From positions 2,790,001 through 2,854,000 of the forward strand of contig NC_060024.1 of the NCBI RefSeq assembly GCF_021134715.1: 64,000 bases of DNA, in the 5' to 3' direction. Below the pieces are notes generated by a model. The model was not told the origin of the DNA. It did not search any database and saw only the letters and a list, made by a program, of their open reading frames with translations. Positions 51,241 to 63,060 of this stretch are shown one piece after another. The translations under genes were made by a program, and so were the position numbers. Position 1 is the stretch's first letter, and every line of letters starts with the position of its first letter. Origin of the DNA: Daphnia pulex (lineage: Eukaryota > Arthropoda > Branchiopoda > Diplostraca > Daphniidae).

Positions 51241-52656
51241 TAAAGTAAGTTAATATTAAAATAAATTCTTACTGCATATTAAAGAAAATTCAAAATTCTG
51301 CAAATGAGATGACGTGAGTTTTTGACTATGCACAAACAATCCGTAATACACTACTGAGTCGCTATAATAAAATAATAAAGTTATAATAAAAAACCTGGTC
51401 AAATTACACCTGTCAGATTTCTGTGAGATGTTTCACTACCACCGAAAGTAATCAAACTAATTCAGGTGTCGTCTGCTACAGAAATTCTCAGACGTTACAT
51501 GCATCACATTTTAAGCCATTATACTTTCAATATTAAAATTTAATGTGATAAGTTTTCCACGCAAAATATGAAATTAAACTTAAATATGAAAGTTGATTTT
51601 TATCAATGTGCAGTGTTTAGCAATGAATCACAGTAAAAATGTTTTTTTGTGGGGGGAGACCCCTCCAACCCCCCTTTTTTTATTATTCCTCATTAACCAA
51701 CCTTTTCAACTTACGCTATCTTTGAAGTTTCTACACTCACTTAGATTTGTTAAATTAAAAATGTAATAAACATCGAACAATTTTTAGCAATGGTTGAACA
51801 AATTCTGCGATAACGTAGCATAAAACGCCCCCAAGTTAAGTAACTTTTCATAGTTCAGTTAAGTAAGTAAGTTTACATAACAACTGAACATGAAACATGT
51901 TTATTTATAACAGAAAAATAAAGTAAACTGTACTTTACTTTATTGCTTCACTTTACTTTACTTTGAAGTAAAATAAATGAAAAGTTAAGTTAAGTAATGA
52001 AGTAAATTACAGTGTATTTACAATATAGCATAGTATAGTAAATTAAAATAAAGGCACATGTAATATTAATTAATGTTATGATATACAACCACTCCAGTAC
52101 TAAGCTGATTGGGGTGGTTTCTACTGGATTTGAACCACTATCCCACTACCCACCACTGTAATAATATGAATAATTTTATAAATACTATTTTTAGAATAGT
52201 AAGAGGTTACTTAACTAATCATTAAGTAACTATTAAGTAACTAAACTAAAATATATTGTTTTACAAAGTAAAGTATAAACATCAAACCCGACTATACTTT
52301 ACTGAAATATGTATCTGTAAAAAACAATAGAGACTGGATTTTTTGAACCACTGAATAAAGTGTTCGGAAACCAGTGCTCTTCCACAGCGCTGAACAACAC
52401 TGCTTTCCTACTTAAATTTTGAAAAAAATATGATAACAAAGATTTAAAATAAACGTATTAAATATGAAATTATGGCAACAATGTTTTTTAAATAATATTG
52501 CCAGTAAGCCAGTCTGCTACACGGTAGAGAAGAGAACGGTAGTGTCAAAAAATTTCTCTTAATTAAGTAAGAGTAAAGTAAACCGAAAGTAAAAGTGAAG
52601 TGAAAGTAAAGTAAAAAGTATTTAATTAAGTATGAATTAAGTAAGAATTAAGTAAT

Positions 52657-52947
52657 TGTTGTTTGTATTTGTCCAAACATTATATTCCTTGTTGCGGAAC
52701 CTCATCTGGTTGCCGAAACCCAGACCAACCCTACCCCTGTCTTCTTGTCAGACAGAAATGTTGTCTGCTAGGAATAGACTCTCTGTGACTGACAAGTGTG
52801 GTTGTGAATATCTTCTTCTCAATTCAGTAAGGTATTAACCCTGTTATTTGATCTATTACTTGAGATTACATCTAAAGGTAATACAATTAAGTTGATAAAG
52901 CAATATCCCATTTCATGTTACATTTACTTCGCAAATTACACTCAACA
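52657..52947 (+). repeat. 5' LTR of the Copia element
   Basis: 291 bp, TGTTGTTTGTATT to CACTCAACA. It differs from the 3' LTR by one substitution (GGAATAGAC here, GGACTAGAC there). Confidence 0.95.
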
Positions 52948-52962
52948 GGTTATGGGCCCAGT
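52948..52962 (+). other. primer binding site, half-tRNA type
   Basis: GGTTATGGGCCCAG starts immediately after the LTR. It is complementary to the anticodon stem-loop of initiator tRNA-Met (CTGGGCCCATAACC), not to its 3' end. Drosophila copia is known to prime with a tRNA-Met 5' half in this way. Confidence 0.85.
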
Positions 52963-52987
52963 TTCACGTGTTCTGTAACGACACGAA

Positions 52988-55900
52988 ATGGCTAACCAAA
53001 TGATTGAAAATCACCTGAAGGATGTTAATCATGTGCCCAAGTTTGACGGCACAAACTTTCGTGAATGGAGTTATGAACTTAGACTTATACTCCAACAGTT
53101 GGGTCTACTTGGACTCGTTGAAGCAAGAGTTGGACACACTCTGCCCGATGAGGTAAAACAATTCTCATACCACTACATGCTCAAGTCACATTCATTCAAT
53201 ATGTATTCCGTAATGACTTGTGACACACATGTACAGTTTTCTTTTGTACGATTCACACACATGCTCACATGTATAAATCCAACTCATGTACGATTCACAC
53301 ACATGCTCACATGTTCGAATCTAACTCATGCACGATTCACACACATGCTCACATGTATGAATCTTATTCGTGTACGATTCACACACATGCCCACATGTAC
53401 GAATCTAACGTATGTCCTCATACACATGCCCACATTAATGAGATACCATTTCTCGCATGTCATTTATACACACATGACTAAAGATCTATCTCTCTTACAG
53501 ATAAGAGACAATCCAGATGATCCTGAACTTATCACGAATGCTGCCCAAATTGATACGTGGATCTTGAGAGATGTCACATGCAGAAATTATATTTTTGCCA
53601 CTCTCACGAAACCAATGAAGGAAGGTCTCTACTCCTGTGATACGGCAGCAGCCATGTGGACGAAATTGGATTCACAGTATCGACTTAGAGCCGCAGAGAA
53701 CTTACATCTCCTGTGGCAAGAATTTTATGACTTCAGTCATCAACCTGGTATGCTCAACTTCATAATGCATAACTAAAGAACTAGGACTCATTCTCATTCA
53801 CCCACTTATAGAGGATGACATGACAACCCACATCCGAAAACTTTCATACATTGCCGATAAACTAAGAGAGCTTGGACAACCTCTCCAAGAGATGCAACTC
53901 GTGACTAAAGCCCTGGCCACTCTTCCCGAAAAATTTAGAATTGTCAGATCTGTATGGGCCAACGTTCCACTTGATGAACGAACTATGGACAATCTTTTGC
54001 AACGTCTGCGGTCAGAAGAGAATGTACTCAAGTCCTATGAAAGACCTGATGACTCCAGCCAAGCCTTTGCAGCCCGAGGTCATACACGAGGAAGAGGTCG
54101 TGGAAGTAGACGAGGTAGCAGAATCTACCATGGAGTCAGCAACGGTTTTGTAAACCAACACTCATCACGTGACGACGTCAAATGCGGTTACTGCCCACAC
54201 TACCACAAAACTCAAGACTGCCGAAAGAAGAAAAGAGATGAGGCAGAAGAGAAAGCAAACAAAGATCGAGCACTACTCTCATCTTCATCTTTTGACCCAA
54301 ACAGTGCATTTGCCTTCTTCGCTGACTCAGGGGCCACCCAGCATATGTCGGACCAGAAAATCTTATTCGAAGACTTCACGCAAATTCAAACTGGAACCTG
54401 GTCAATCTCTGGCATTTGGGACACGCAACTTCAAGTACTGGGAAAAGGCCACATCACAGTCACTGCCCAAGTGAACAACCAATCATCCACCAGAGTTATC
54501 AAAGATGTCCTTTACGTGCCTGGCCTTGGTACCAACCTTTTTTCAATTGCTGCTGCTACCAACTCTGGATTGGAAGCTCGCTTCTCCAACGATATGGTCT
54601 CTATTCATCGTGGTGATGAACTCGTGCTGACAGGAAAACGTTCCGGCAACACTCTCTATCTACTAGATCTCAAACCTCACACAGCTTCAATCACCCCAAC
54701 GCGGCGTGTCGACTCAGCATACAGAGCCGGTCTACGAGCTTCACTACTAGTCTGGCACCAACGATTAGGACACATGAATCATCAAACCATTTTAAAGATG
54801 GTCTCCGAAGAGCTCGTATCGGGTTTACATCTGACAAATGAAAAAATCCCGAAAACACTGTGTGCTGCATGTGAACTTGGGAAGTTCCATCGACAACCTT
54901 TGAAGATCGGAAGAACCAGAGCCACTCGCATTGGTGAATTAGTCCATTCAGATGTTGAAGGCCCGATGCCACCTCCAAGTATTGGCCAAGCGCGCTACTA
55001 TGTCCTGTTCACAGATGATTTTTCTGGTTGGAGAGTTATCTACTTCATGAAATGCAAATCGGAGGTACCTGTATGTTTTCGTCTCTTCATAGCCTCGCTT
55101 CTAAGTGAAACAGGAAAAACCATCCGCACGCTACGCTCTGACAATGGAGGTGAATACAGTGGAAACGACTTCAAGAAATTTTTAACTGAGAAGGGCATCC
55201 GCCATGAAACCAGCGCTGCAAACACACCAGCTCAGAATGGTGTTGCAGAAAGATCGAATAGGACACTACTGGACGCAGCCCGCAGCATACTTCTTGCAAG
55301 CAATCTACCTTCTACACTCTGGGCCGAAGCCGTCGGTTATGTGGTTTACATCCGGAACCGTGTATTATCCAGCACCATAAAGATGACCCCGTTCGAAGCG
55401 TGGAATGGAAGAAAGCCAGATGTGTCCAACATCCGAACATTTGGATCAAGAGCGTTTGTACGATGCCCAAAAGTCAAGAAGCTGGATGCAAGATGTCTAG
55501 AAGGGGCATTCGTCGGGATAAGCAACACGCAAAAGGCCTTCAGGATCTACATATCTTCCCCACCAAAAATCATCGTCAGCCATGATGTTAAAATTGATGA
55601 GACCGTCATGTACAAGATGCAGAAGGACAATACTGCACTTAAGTGGATAGAAACTACCAAAGAGAAACCAACACCGATTGCTGATTCCATGGATGACACT
55701 ACGACCAATCTCACTCCAGAAGCCGATCCAGCTGATGATCCTGTCGATGCTGATGCTGATGATGCTGTCGACCTTCCCATTTCTACCCTCGACCTGGCCC
55801 CAGCATCGAATCTTTCCACAGAAGCCCCGGACCGTGAAAAGGAACAGGAAGTCATTGTAATGGAAAACAACGAAAATAATTCCGAAGTCCCTATCGAAGT

Positions 55901-57620
55901 AGACGATCCAGCTGAATCAACAATTGGCATCCGCAGATCATCACGTCTACCCTGCTACTCCAAGAAATACCTAGCGTTCAGACAATCACTAGGACTTCCA
56001 GCTGTATCTTTTGAAAAATCTGAAGAATCCAAGATGTGCCCTGCGGAACCATCCAGCTATGCTGAAGCAACTACGGGTCCGGATGCTGACCATTGGATTC
56101 CGGCGATATTCGACGAACATGAATCTCTCATCAAAAATTCCACATGGACCGTGTGCGAACTTCCACCTGATAGAAAGCCGATAGAAGGAAAATGGATCTT
56201 CACGTTCAAACCTGGCTACAAAGAAGTAGCGCCAAGGTTCAAAGCCCGATTTGTGGCTAAAGGCTACTCCCAAATTTACGGTCTTGACTATGTTGAAACT
56301 TTTTCGCCAGTAGTAAAACCCTATTCACTTCGAACAATACTTTTTATTGCTGCAGCCAAAGACCTGGAGATGATTCAGCTAGACATCAAGACGGCATTCC
56401 TAAATGGCGACCTTCAGGAAGAAATTTACATGAAACAGCCAGAAGGGTTTGTCATCCCCGGGAAGGAGAACCAGGTGTGCAGATTATTGAAAAGCTTGTA
56501 TGGATTGAAGCAGGCGTCTCGAGCCTGGAATCAAAAATTTCATGCATTTATTATGAAATTTGGATTAACCCAAAGCAAAGCTGACCCGTGTGTATATTTC
56601 CAACATCAACGAGAAGGGGAGATAGATGAGGTGCTGACTATACTCATCATTTACGTTGATGATGGAATCATCCTGAGCAACCGCAAACAAACTCTTACAG
56701 ACATCCTGGATCATCTGAAAATGGCATTTGAAATTCGCTCTCTACCTGCCCACCGATTCATTGGCGTTGACATCATTCGAGATCGTCCCAAGCGAACGGT
56801 ATACATCTCTCAACCAGAATACGTCGTCAAAATAGCTGAAAAATTCAACATGTCCACCTGTACACCACTCACCATCCCTGCTGATCCATGCTGTAGACTC
56901 TCACCTGAGATGTCGCCTCAAAACAAGGAAGAAGAAGATGAAATGAAAGCTGTGCCCTATCGAGAAGCGGTCGGATCACTTATGCATATCATGGTTATGA
57001 CTAGACCTGATATTGCATATGCCGTAGGACAAGTAGCCCAATACGCTCAGAAACCAGGAAAACAGCATTGGCGAGCAGTCAAAAGAATTCTGGCGTATCT
57101 CATCAAAACAAAAAACTTTGGGTTACATTTTGGAAACACTAGTACTTCACTTATTGGTTTTTGTGACGCAGACTATGCCGGCGACTTGCAGACACGTCGC
57201 TCCACTTCCGGATTTGTGTTCCTTCATCTTGGAGGTCCTGTCTCTTGGGCCAGCCGGCGCCAACCATGTGTGGCACTCTCGACAACTGAAGCCGAATTCG
57301 TTGCTGCTGCAGATGCGACAAAAGAAGCCGTTTGGTTTCAACAATTACTGTCAGAGCTCGGAATTGATGCGCGTCCGACTACCATATATTGTGATAACCA
57401 AAGCGCAATTGCCCTTGTAAATAACCCTACTTTTCACCAGAGAACCAAGCATATCGATGTCCGTCTTTTCCATATCAGAGAGCTGCAAGAAAGTAAAAAG
57501 GTCAACATAGTCTACCTAAACACGGAACAACAGATTGCAGATATTCTGACTAAGCCTCTTGCAGCTCCAAGATTCGAAAAGCTTCGAGATGCTTTGGGAG
57601 TAATTTTGGTACCTGTTTAG
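52988..57620 (+). CDS. Copia gag-pol polyprotein, two predicted introns
   Basis: Predicted exons 52988-53152, 53501-53747 and 53812-57620 give 1,406 residues, near the length of Drosophila copia (1,409). Marks in order: gag; a glycine/arginine-rich stretch; CCHC knuckle CGYCPHYHKTQDC (about 54183-54221); protease DSGA (54324); GAG-pre-integrase WHQRLGH and CAACELGK; integrase with D, SDNGGEY and E in NGVAERS; reverse transcriptase with TAFLNGDL and YVDD (about 56652-56663); RNase H with DADYAGD and TEAEF. All catalytic residues are present. Without splicing, the gag frame runs through intron 1 but stops at 53776 in intron 2. The pol part would then need internal initiation at 53820. Both introns have good GT-AG borders, and joining restores gag continuity. 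Confidence 0.9.
53153..53500 (+). other. predicted intron 1 in gag, with 42-bp minisatellite
   Basis: GTAAAA donor after GATGAG and acceptor TCTCTCTTACAG. Its 348 bases are a multiple of three with no in-frame stop. At 53246-53413 four tandem 42-bp units begin GTACGATTCACACACATG (starts 53246, 53288, 53330, 53372). Related copia Gags have nothing like the encoded repeat at this point. Confidence 0.7.
53748..53811 (+). other. predicted intron 2 in gag, 64 nt
   Basis: GTATGC donor and CTTATAG acceptor. The length is typical of introns in the neighbouring host genes. It contains in-frame stops and shifts the frame, and removal rejoins gag to the long pol frame without loss of conserved residues. 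Confidence 0.8.
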
Positions 57621-57632
57621 AAATTAATGTTT

Positions 57633-57641
57633 GAGGGAAAG
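57633..57641 (+). other. polypurine tract
   Basis: GAGGGAAAG lies immediately upstream of the 3' LTR, the expected place for plus-strand DNA priming. Confidence 0.8.
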
Positions 57642-57932
57642 TGTTGTTTGTATTTGTCCAAACATTATATTCCTTGTTGCGGAACCTCATCTGGTTGCCG
57701 AAACCCAGACCAACCCTACCCCTGTCTTCTTGTCAGACAGAAATGTTGTCTGCTAGGACTAGACTCTCTGTGACTGACAAGTGTGGTTGTGAATATCTTC
57801 TTCTCAATTCAGTAAGGTATTAACCCTGTTATTTGATCTATTACTTGAGATTACATCTAAAGGTAATACAATTAAGTTGATAAAGCAATATCCCATTTCA
57901 TGTTACATTTACTTCGCAAATTACACTCAACA
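57642..57932 (+). repeat. 3' LTR of the Copia element
   Basis: 291 bp, identical to the 5' LTR except one base. Confidence 0.95.
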
Positions 57933-57977
57933 GTAATTAATTAAGTAACTCTAGTCGGCTAAAATAGACTTTAACCG

Positions 57978-59683
57978 TATTTTCATCCCTTCACGACAAG
58001 ACAAGAACCAGTGTTGCTTTGTGACGGCATCAGTAAATTCAGGCCTTTACGGAAACTTTTTTGCCACGTTTAAAGCGAACAGCCAGTATTTAAAAATAAC
58101 GCCATTAAAAAAAAAAGAGGAAGTAATTTTGTGTTGACTCTGTTGCGATTGAACTCAAATTATTTGCGGCCTCTGTCAAACTTCACCCGGCTAATCGTAC
58201 TTATCTAGTTACAAAAAAAAGAAAATGAAAACAAATAAGATTACAGCGAAACGAACCCTTTTATCATTTCGAGACATCTCTTTCGATTCCCTCGACAATT
58301 TTTTGATTAGACGTACCGCCGGTCTTGTGGCGAATTTGGTAATACAGGAGAACCCACTGTTCTTCAAAAAAGTAGTTTTCGTTTGACAGAGATCCTGGTC
58401 AGTAGCCCGGTAAATATACGTACATAGCTACTGTTTGACTTCGAGACGCATTGCATCCTGAACATTGAAAAACTGTGCAAAAGCAATCAAAACGGCCTAG
58501 AAATAAACAAATTTATGTTTTTATTAAAAAATTTTTACAAATCTTTACATTACTTAGATGGTTAATTTTAGAGCATTCTACTGTTAGACTAGTTCTACTG
58601 TTAGAACTGCTAGAATGCACCCAATTCCTAAACAATTATTGTCACATTATTCGTAATTATTCACTTAAACATAAGCCAATTTTCAGAGATTTTAGGGCGG
58701 AGCCTGTCAGAATTTGTGAAGTGGAAACGTTAAAAAGAGCCATTTAGGCTCTCAAAAGTAGCTGAGCGTAGTAGCTGAGACACTCACTAGAGGCGCTTTT
58801 TAAAGTTTCCAAATCGGCTTACGTTTACCCTGGAACCGGGATAGGGAAGCCAACACAGCCGTGAAGCGACCAGAAGTCTATAGCTCTGACCTTGGGAACA
58901 GTTAGAATTTATCTTTGAGATTGAAGTTGAAAAAGATGTTATTTTATGCGCTTTAACAGTCTTGATTCTGTTGAATTCACGCAAGGAGTGATAACGGCAA
59001 TAGGCGCGACAACGGGAGGTTTGCATAAGAACGCGAAAGTGAATCATGGAACATGAACAAGTCGATGGTCACATTCCAGGTAATTGACCCATCAGCTTTT
59101 CGAAGAACGATTCGGTCCAGTGTTTTATGCAACGCTCGACAAGGAGGTCAAGTGTTCACTATGCTTTGCTGTAGTAAAATGAAAATAAACTCCATGTTAA
59201 TGAGTGTTAACAGATTTTCATTGACAACATTAAGCAGGACCTATAATTATACCGTTATTTATTAGTAGCTTTGCTACCATTACATTAAGACTGAAGCTAC
59301 ATGCTTTTTAAAATTAAAAAAATCATGCTTGGTTCATGACTGTCACAGACCCACAAGTCAAAGCAGACGACAAAATTTTTGAGAAATTTGTACAACTTGC
59401 AACGTTGCGTGAAGTGCAATAGCTACTTTTGACAGTTGGAGTACTTCACGCTGTGAAGTACAATAGGCGCGACCAAAAAAAACCTGACATTCTTCTGTTC
59501 TTTTTTTTTTCTCTTTTTAAATTTTAGGTGTTTCTGCAGACGAAGCCGTGCGGTGGCGCGGGCATTCTTCTGTTCACATCCAGGAATTTGTTTTGGTTTG
59601 GGAAAGTGGGCAGTGGGAGGGGGAGGAATCTACATTTATACAAAGCCGCCAGACAGTCGTAAAAACTGCCACTGAACTCGCTT
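57978..59683. other. AT-rich gap right of the Copia region
   Basis: No gene supported. A short inverted pair (GGAAACGTTAAAAAG near 58723 and CTTTTTAAAGTTTCC near 58796) encloses a GTAGCTGAG repeat. Confidence 0.45.
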
Positions 59684-59952
59684 CTAGTAGGCCTGCAAAC
59701 CAGGGGTATGGAGAGATGGTTGCCAATAAATTTCCCATAAGGGGATTCGACGGGAAGCTACTTTTTTACTACTTTCTTACGACATTTGTATGGACTTGAT
59801 ACGGTGGCCCCTTTGAATCAACGCCAACTAGGCTGTTGCGGCATATGGACATTTAAAGAGGCCGTTTAGTAAAATGGCCGGAGCCCCCCCCCCTTATGGT
59901 AAATTTAACATTTTCATTGGCAACCATCTCTCCATACCCATGTGCAAACTAG
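59684..59952. mobile_element. small MITE with about 70-bp inverted arms
   Basis: The left arm (CTAGTAGGCCTGCAAAC, then GGTATGGAGAGATGGTTGCC) recurs inverted at 59890-59952 around a short centre. No coding capacity. Confidence 0.75.
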
Positions 59953-60439
59953 CTTGTTGGGTTGACGCGCTTCAAGCCGGAAAAATGAGCCCCAATGTAG
60001 CTCATCTAGCGGCATAAAATATAGACTGGTGCGTCTTTGGCGGGAATAGCGGTGGCAATCGAAAGCTAGTGGCGCGTCTTTGGCGACTGCGATTTTACAG
60101 GGAAAACGCTGTGTAATAAAACAGATACCCCTGGAAATTACATCTATTTTAAAGATCTGCGATCAATCTATTTCTAAAAAAGTGAATGCATTTTGCGCAA
60201 CATTTCCGTACGTATCGTGTTGAAGAATACAACTTTCTTTTGTACGTTTGAAAAGCGATTTGTATCGTAGCGGGGGCGTGTCGAAACTGAGCCTCGTTCG
60301 ACGGTGACTAGAATTCCTAGGGGAAATTTCAAAAAATGACTGACAGGTGTGTGGAAAACGTATGTTCCCTAATTCGCCCCAAATTTCGCCGTCTGTAAAC
60401 ATACCAATTAATATAGTTTTTTCACGCTTCTTATTTTTG
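59953..60439. other. gap, nothing recognised
   Basis: TCTTTGGCG is repeated near 60033 and 60076. No gene seen. Confidence 0.45.
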
Positions 60440-60650
60440 TTCACTCTCATGCTTTTAAGGTACTCGAAGTGAACTGAAGCTCGGTGCGAAATGCGTCACC
60501 ACTGGAATTCGAGTGATAATAGCTCGAAGCTCGAGGGGTTGTGGTTCGATTACCCATACTGGAACCGTTCGAGTGGGTAATTCCGGGAAATTCAGCATAC
60601 ATTTTACCATTGCCATTATCTTCGAGTAAGATACTCGAGGCTTTAAGAGC
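60440..60650 (-). repeat. CTCGAG-rich dispersed repeat, copy 2 (inverted)
   Basis: Inverted relative to 44370-44580, with about 85-90% visible identity and a few indels. Confidence 0.75.
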
Positions 60651-62834
60651 AATATAATAAGAGTTTTCAACAAAAAAAACATGTCATAAAATGATGACGA
60701 GGCAACAATCTGACGATTTGTCCCACACAGCCCCACATTAAATCTCGAAGTCCGACACCCGTCAGTGACGTTTTTCAGTCAGCTGTAGGAATAAAATTAT
60801 AAAATAATTAGAAAAAGTATATTGGGTTGTAAAAACAATAATTTGTATGGCTAATTTTTGACGGTTGTAAACGATGGAGAGGGGGAGGGGTTAGAAAATT
60901 GGAAGATACAAAATATAGACTTATAATGTGAATATTGGGGGTTGGGCCGGAAAAAAAAATTATGTCGTTTAAGAGGAGGGATACTTTTTGTGACGTCCTG
61001 TAACGACTGGGGAGAGGTGATCAAAAATAACCAAAAAATTGCGTGAAGCTTCTTATTAAAAAAAAACTAAATTCTGTACGAGAGGTCGCCTACTCTTTTT
61101 CCCGTGGTTCAATCGTAAGGGGGAAAAAAATTAGGAAAATCAAGGAAAATTAGGAAAAAATTAGGAAAAATTTTGAAAAATTAGGGGAAAAATTTATAAA
61201 AATACGCGAAAATGAGAGATTTTTTATGTTAAGAAATAAAAAAATACCAAAAAAATTGGCGGCTCTGTACGGAATTAGTTTTGTCAAACGAATGGCAACA
61301 AAATTTTTCAATGCCTTAAGTAATGCATTTCCAATCCCTAGCTATATGAGGGTGGAGTATCAACCCCCTTAAATTTTCGGGGCTTAAATTGCACCAGCCG
61401 TCATTACGGGTGGCGCTGCGATTCGCTATTTCCACAACGTTACGTTACTGCCATTGTGAATGCACTTTTAGTGTTAACGTTACAGTGTGGTACCAAGAAT
61501 TCTAAACTTAATACTGTTAGTTAAATCCGAAAAATAAGGCTTAAATTGGAAACTGTTAATATTTTACTCATATGAACATGGGTAGTCGTAAAAACAAAAT
61601 TATCGACAATTATTAGTAAAAACTGGTGTAGCGATTATGGTACTATGGTAAGGTTCTGTTGGATGATAGTTCGGTCCCCGGACGAGGAAAATATTTTTTT
61701 CATATTATGAACCACGAAATTTTTGTTATAGTTTGTTCTATGACATATTTTATTTTATTATGTCATATTTTTAGTTAAATATACGAAAAAGTAGTGAAAT
61801 GATTTAAGGTAATATCATCAATATAATCAATTTACAATTTCTAGTCTTTTATTTCTCTTTTTGTACTAGTAACTTGAGCCCGGTCACGACCGGGGAACTT
61901 TGGTCTAGCGTAAAGTCGGACTCTTTTGCTATTCGCTTTTCTGTAGCTTAATATCTATAGCACGTTGATCATCTGCCCCATAATTTTATCGTGGGAAATC
62001 TACCCCTGCCCAGTCAGTAGAAACATTTCTTCCTACCTTACTTGAATGAAAATATTCATTTTTCTTTCGTAATTTTTTAAATTCGAAGATGCGCATTCTG
62101 CCCGCGGTGTAAAAGCCCTGTTTTTACGTGTTTTTGAGTGGCCACAATGCCCACGGTGGTATTATATGAGCGTGTGTCTTAATCAGCAATTTTCATTTGC
62201 CGTCTTACAGTTAAAATTTTGTGCGGAGTAAAAAAAGGTTTTTATATAGGACTTTATACAATTTGTGAAATTGTAAATAAAACATGTCCTGTTTACCATT
62301 GAATTGAGAAAAATATTTTTAGAAGGAAAATTCAAAGTTTAAAAACTGCATTCTGCCTGTCATTTTTCAAATATGTAATACTTTAGATTTTTATTCAACC
62401 TAATTAGCAAAAACAAAATGGCAAGGGTTAATTGAGCATTAGTTACATTAAATGACTATAAAAAGATTTCCTGCTTGTTTTCCAGAATGAAAAGGGAACG
62501 GTCAATTTAAAATTTTGAAAACGCAGTCTAAGCAGTCAGCTATAATATTTTCACATAAACTGGATCTACTTTCACTGGTTACAAATTACGTCCATTAGAT
62601 GACCACAGCGGACGATAATCGGACGGACCTAGTTTGGACGTCCATTGGAATATTGGATGCAAATACATCTCTAGTTTTGTTTAACTTCATTTTAGTACAG
62701 CAAATGGACGGCCAATGAACAATCACCAAAACCAAAGCTAAAATTTTTCTATCAGTTGATAGAACTCATAAAAAACCAGCCTTAATTCACCATGTGAAAA
62801 TTAGAAATTTCCATAAATTTATGTTTTTTAAAGC
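60651..62834. other. AT-rich gap with one SINE-like head
   Basis: Repeated GGAAAAATTAGG words occupy about 61130-61190. At 61621-61685 the plus strand shows TGGTGTAGCGATTATGG and AGTTCGGTCCCC, similar to tRNA A and B boxes. No gene supported. Confidence 0.4.
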
Positions 62835-62989
62835 TACACTCTCAAACAAATGAGTGCTCCTTATAAGATGCGAAATGGACAGTGCAACTTATAAGTTGAG
62901 GAACGCTTCTTACATAGTAACCATCGCAACCACCAATCACTAGTAGATAAGCGACTTACTAACCTTTTTTTCAATAAAGAAAAAAAGTC

Positions 62990-63060
62990 TGAGGCTGGAA
63001 TCGAATATTAGTCAATGGGATACGCAGCGCAGTACGCTAACCACTATACTAATCCTTCCT
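62990..63060 (-). repeat. tRNA-derived SINE-like head
   Basis: The minus strand shows TTAGTATAGTGGTTAGCGT (strong A box) and ATTCGATTCC (B-box-like) about 36 bases apart. The expected T-arm and acceptor pairs do not form, so it is not a working tRNA. Confidence 0.5.

Larger units (their letters stand above)
52652..57937 (+). mobile_element. complete Ty1/copia LTR retrotransposon with GTAAT target duplication
   Basis: The element runs 52657-57932 between LTRs that start TG and end CA, flanked by GTAAT (52652-52656 and 57933-57937). It has a primer site, a gag-pol coding region in the usual copia order (gag, protease, integrase, reverse transcriptase, RNase H) and a polypurine tract. The LTRs differ at one of 291 positions, so it inserted recently. 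No frameshift or stop damages the pol region. It sits inside an older AT-rich TIR element. Confidence 0.97.
50955..57977. mobile_element. TIR element, AT-rich, host of the Copia insertion
   Basis: The left end CGGTAAAAGTCTATTTTATC and the inverse of the right end CGGTTAAAGTCTATTTTAGC match over about 24 bases. Flanks repeat TATTTT directly on both sides (50949-50954 and 57978-57983), a 6-base target duplication. Without the Copia element it would be about 1.7 kb. Its interior is full of AAGTAAAGTAA and TTAAGTAA words and holds a roughly 90-bp inverted repeat at 51020-51240. No transposase is seen, so it is non-autonomous; the superfamily is unknown. Confidence 0.65.

Noticed and set aside
52081..52165. 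SINE-like head at TGGTTCAAATCC
   Set aside because: A B-box match is present, but no A box at the right distance.
53246..53413. CRISPR-like regular repeats
   Set aside because: The 42-bp units are contiguous without spacers, diverged, and lie in a eukaryotic retrotransposon.
53798..54031. antisense frames within the Copia pol region (also 54691-54978, 55547-55930)
   Set aside because: Opposite an intact gag-pol frame, with no motifs.
62990..63060. functional tRNA gene on the minus strand
   Set aside because: A and B boxes are good, but T-arm and acceptor stems do not pair.
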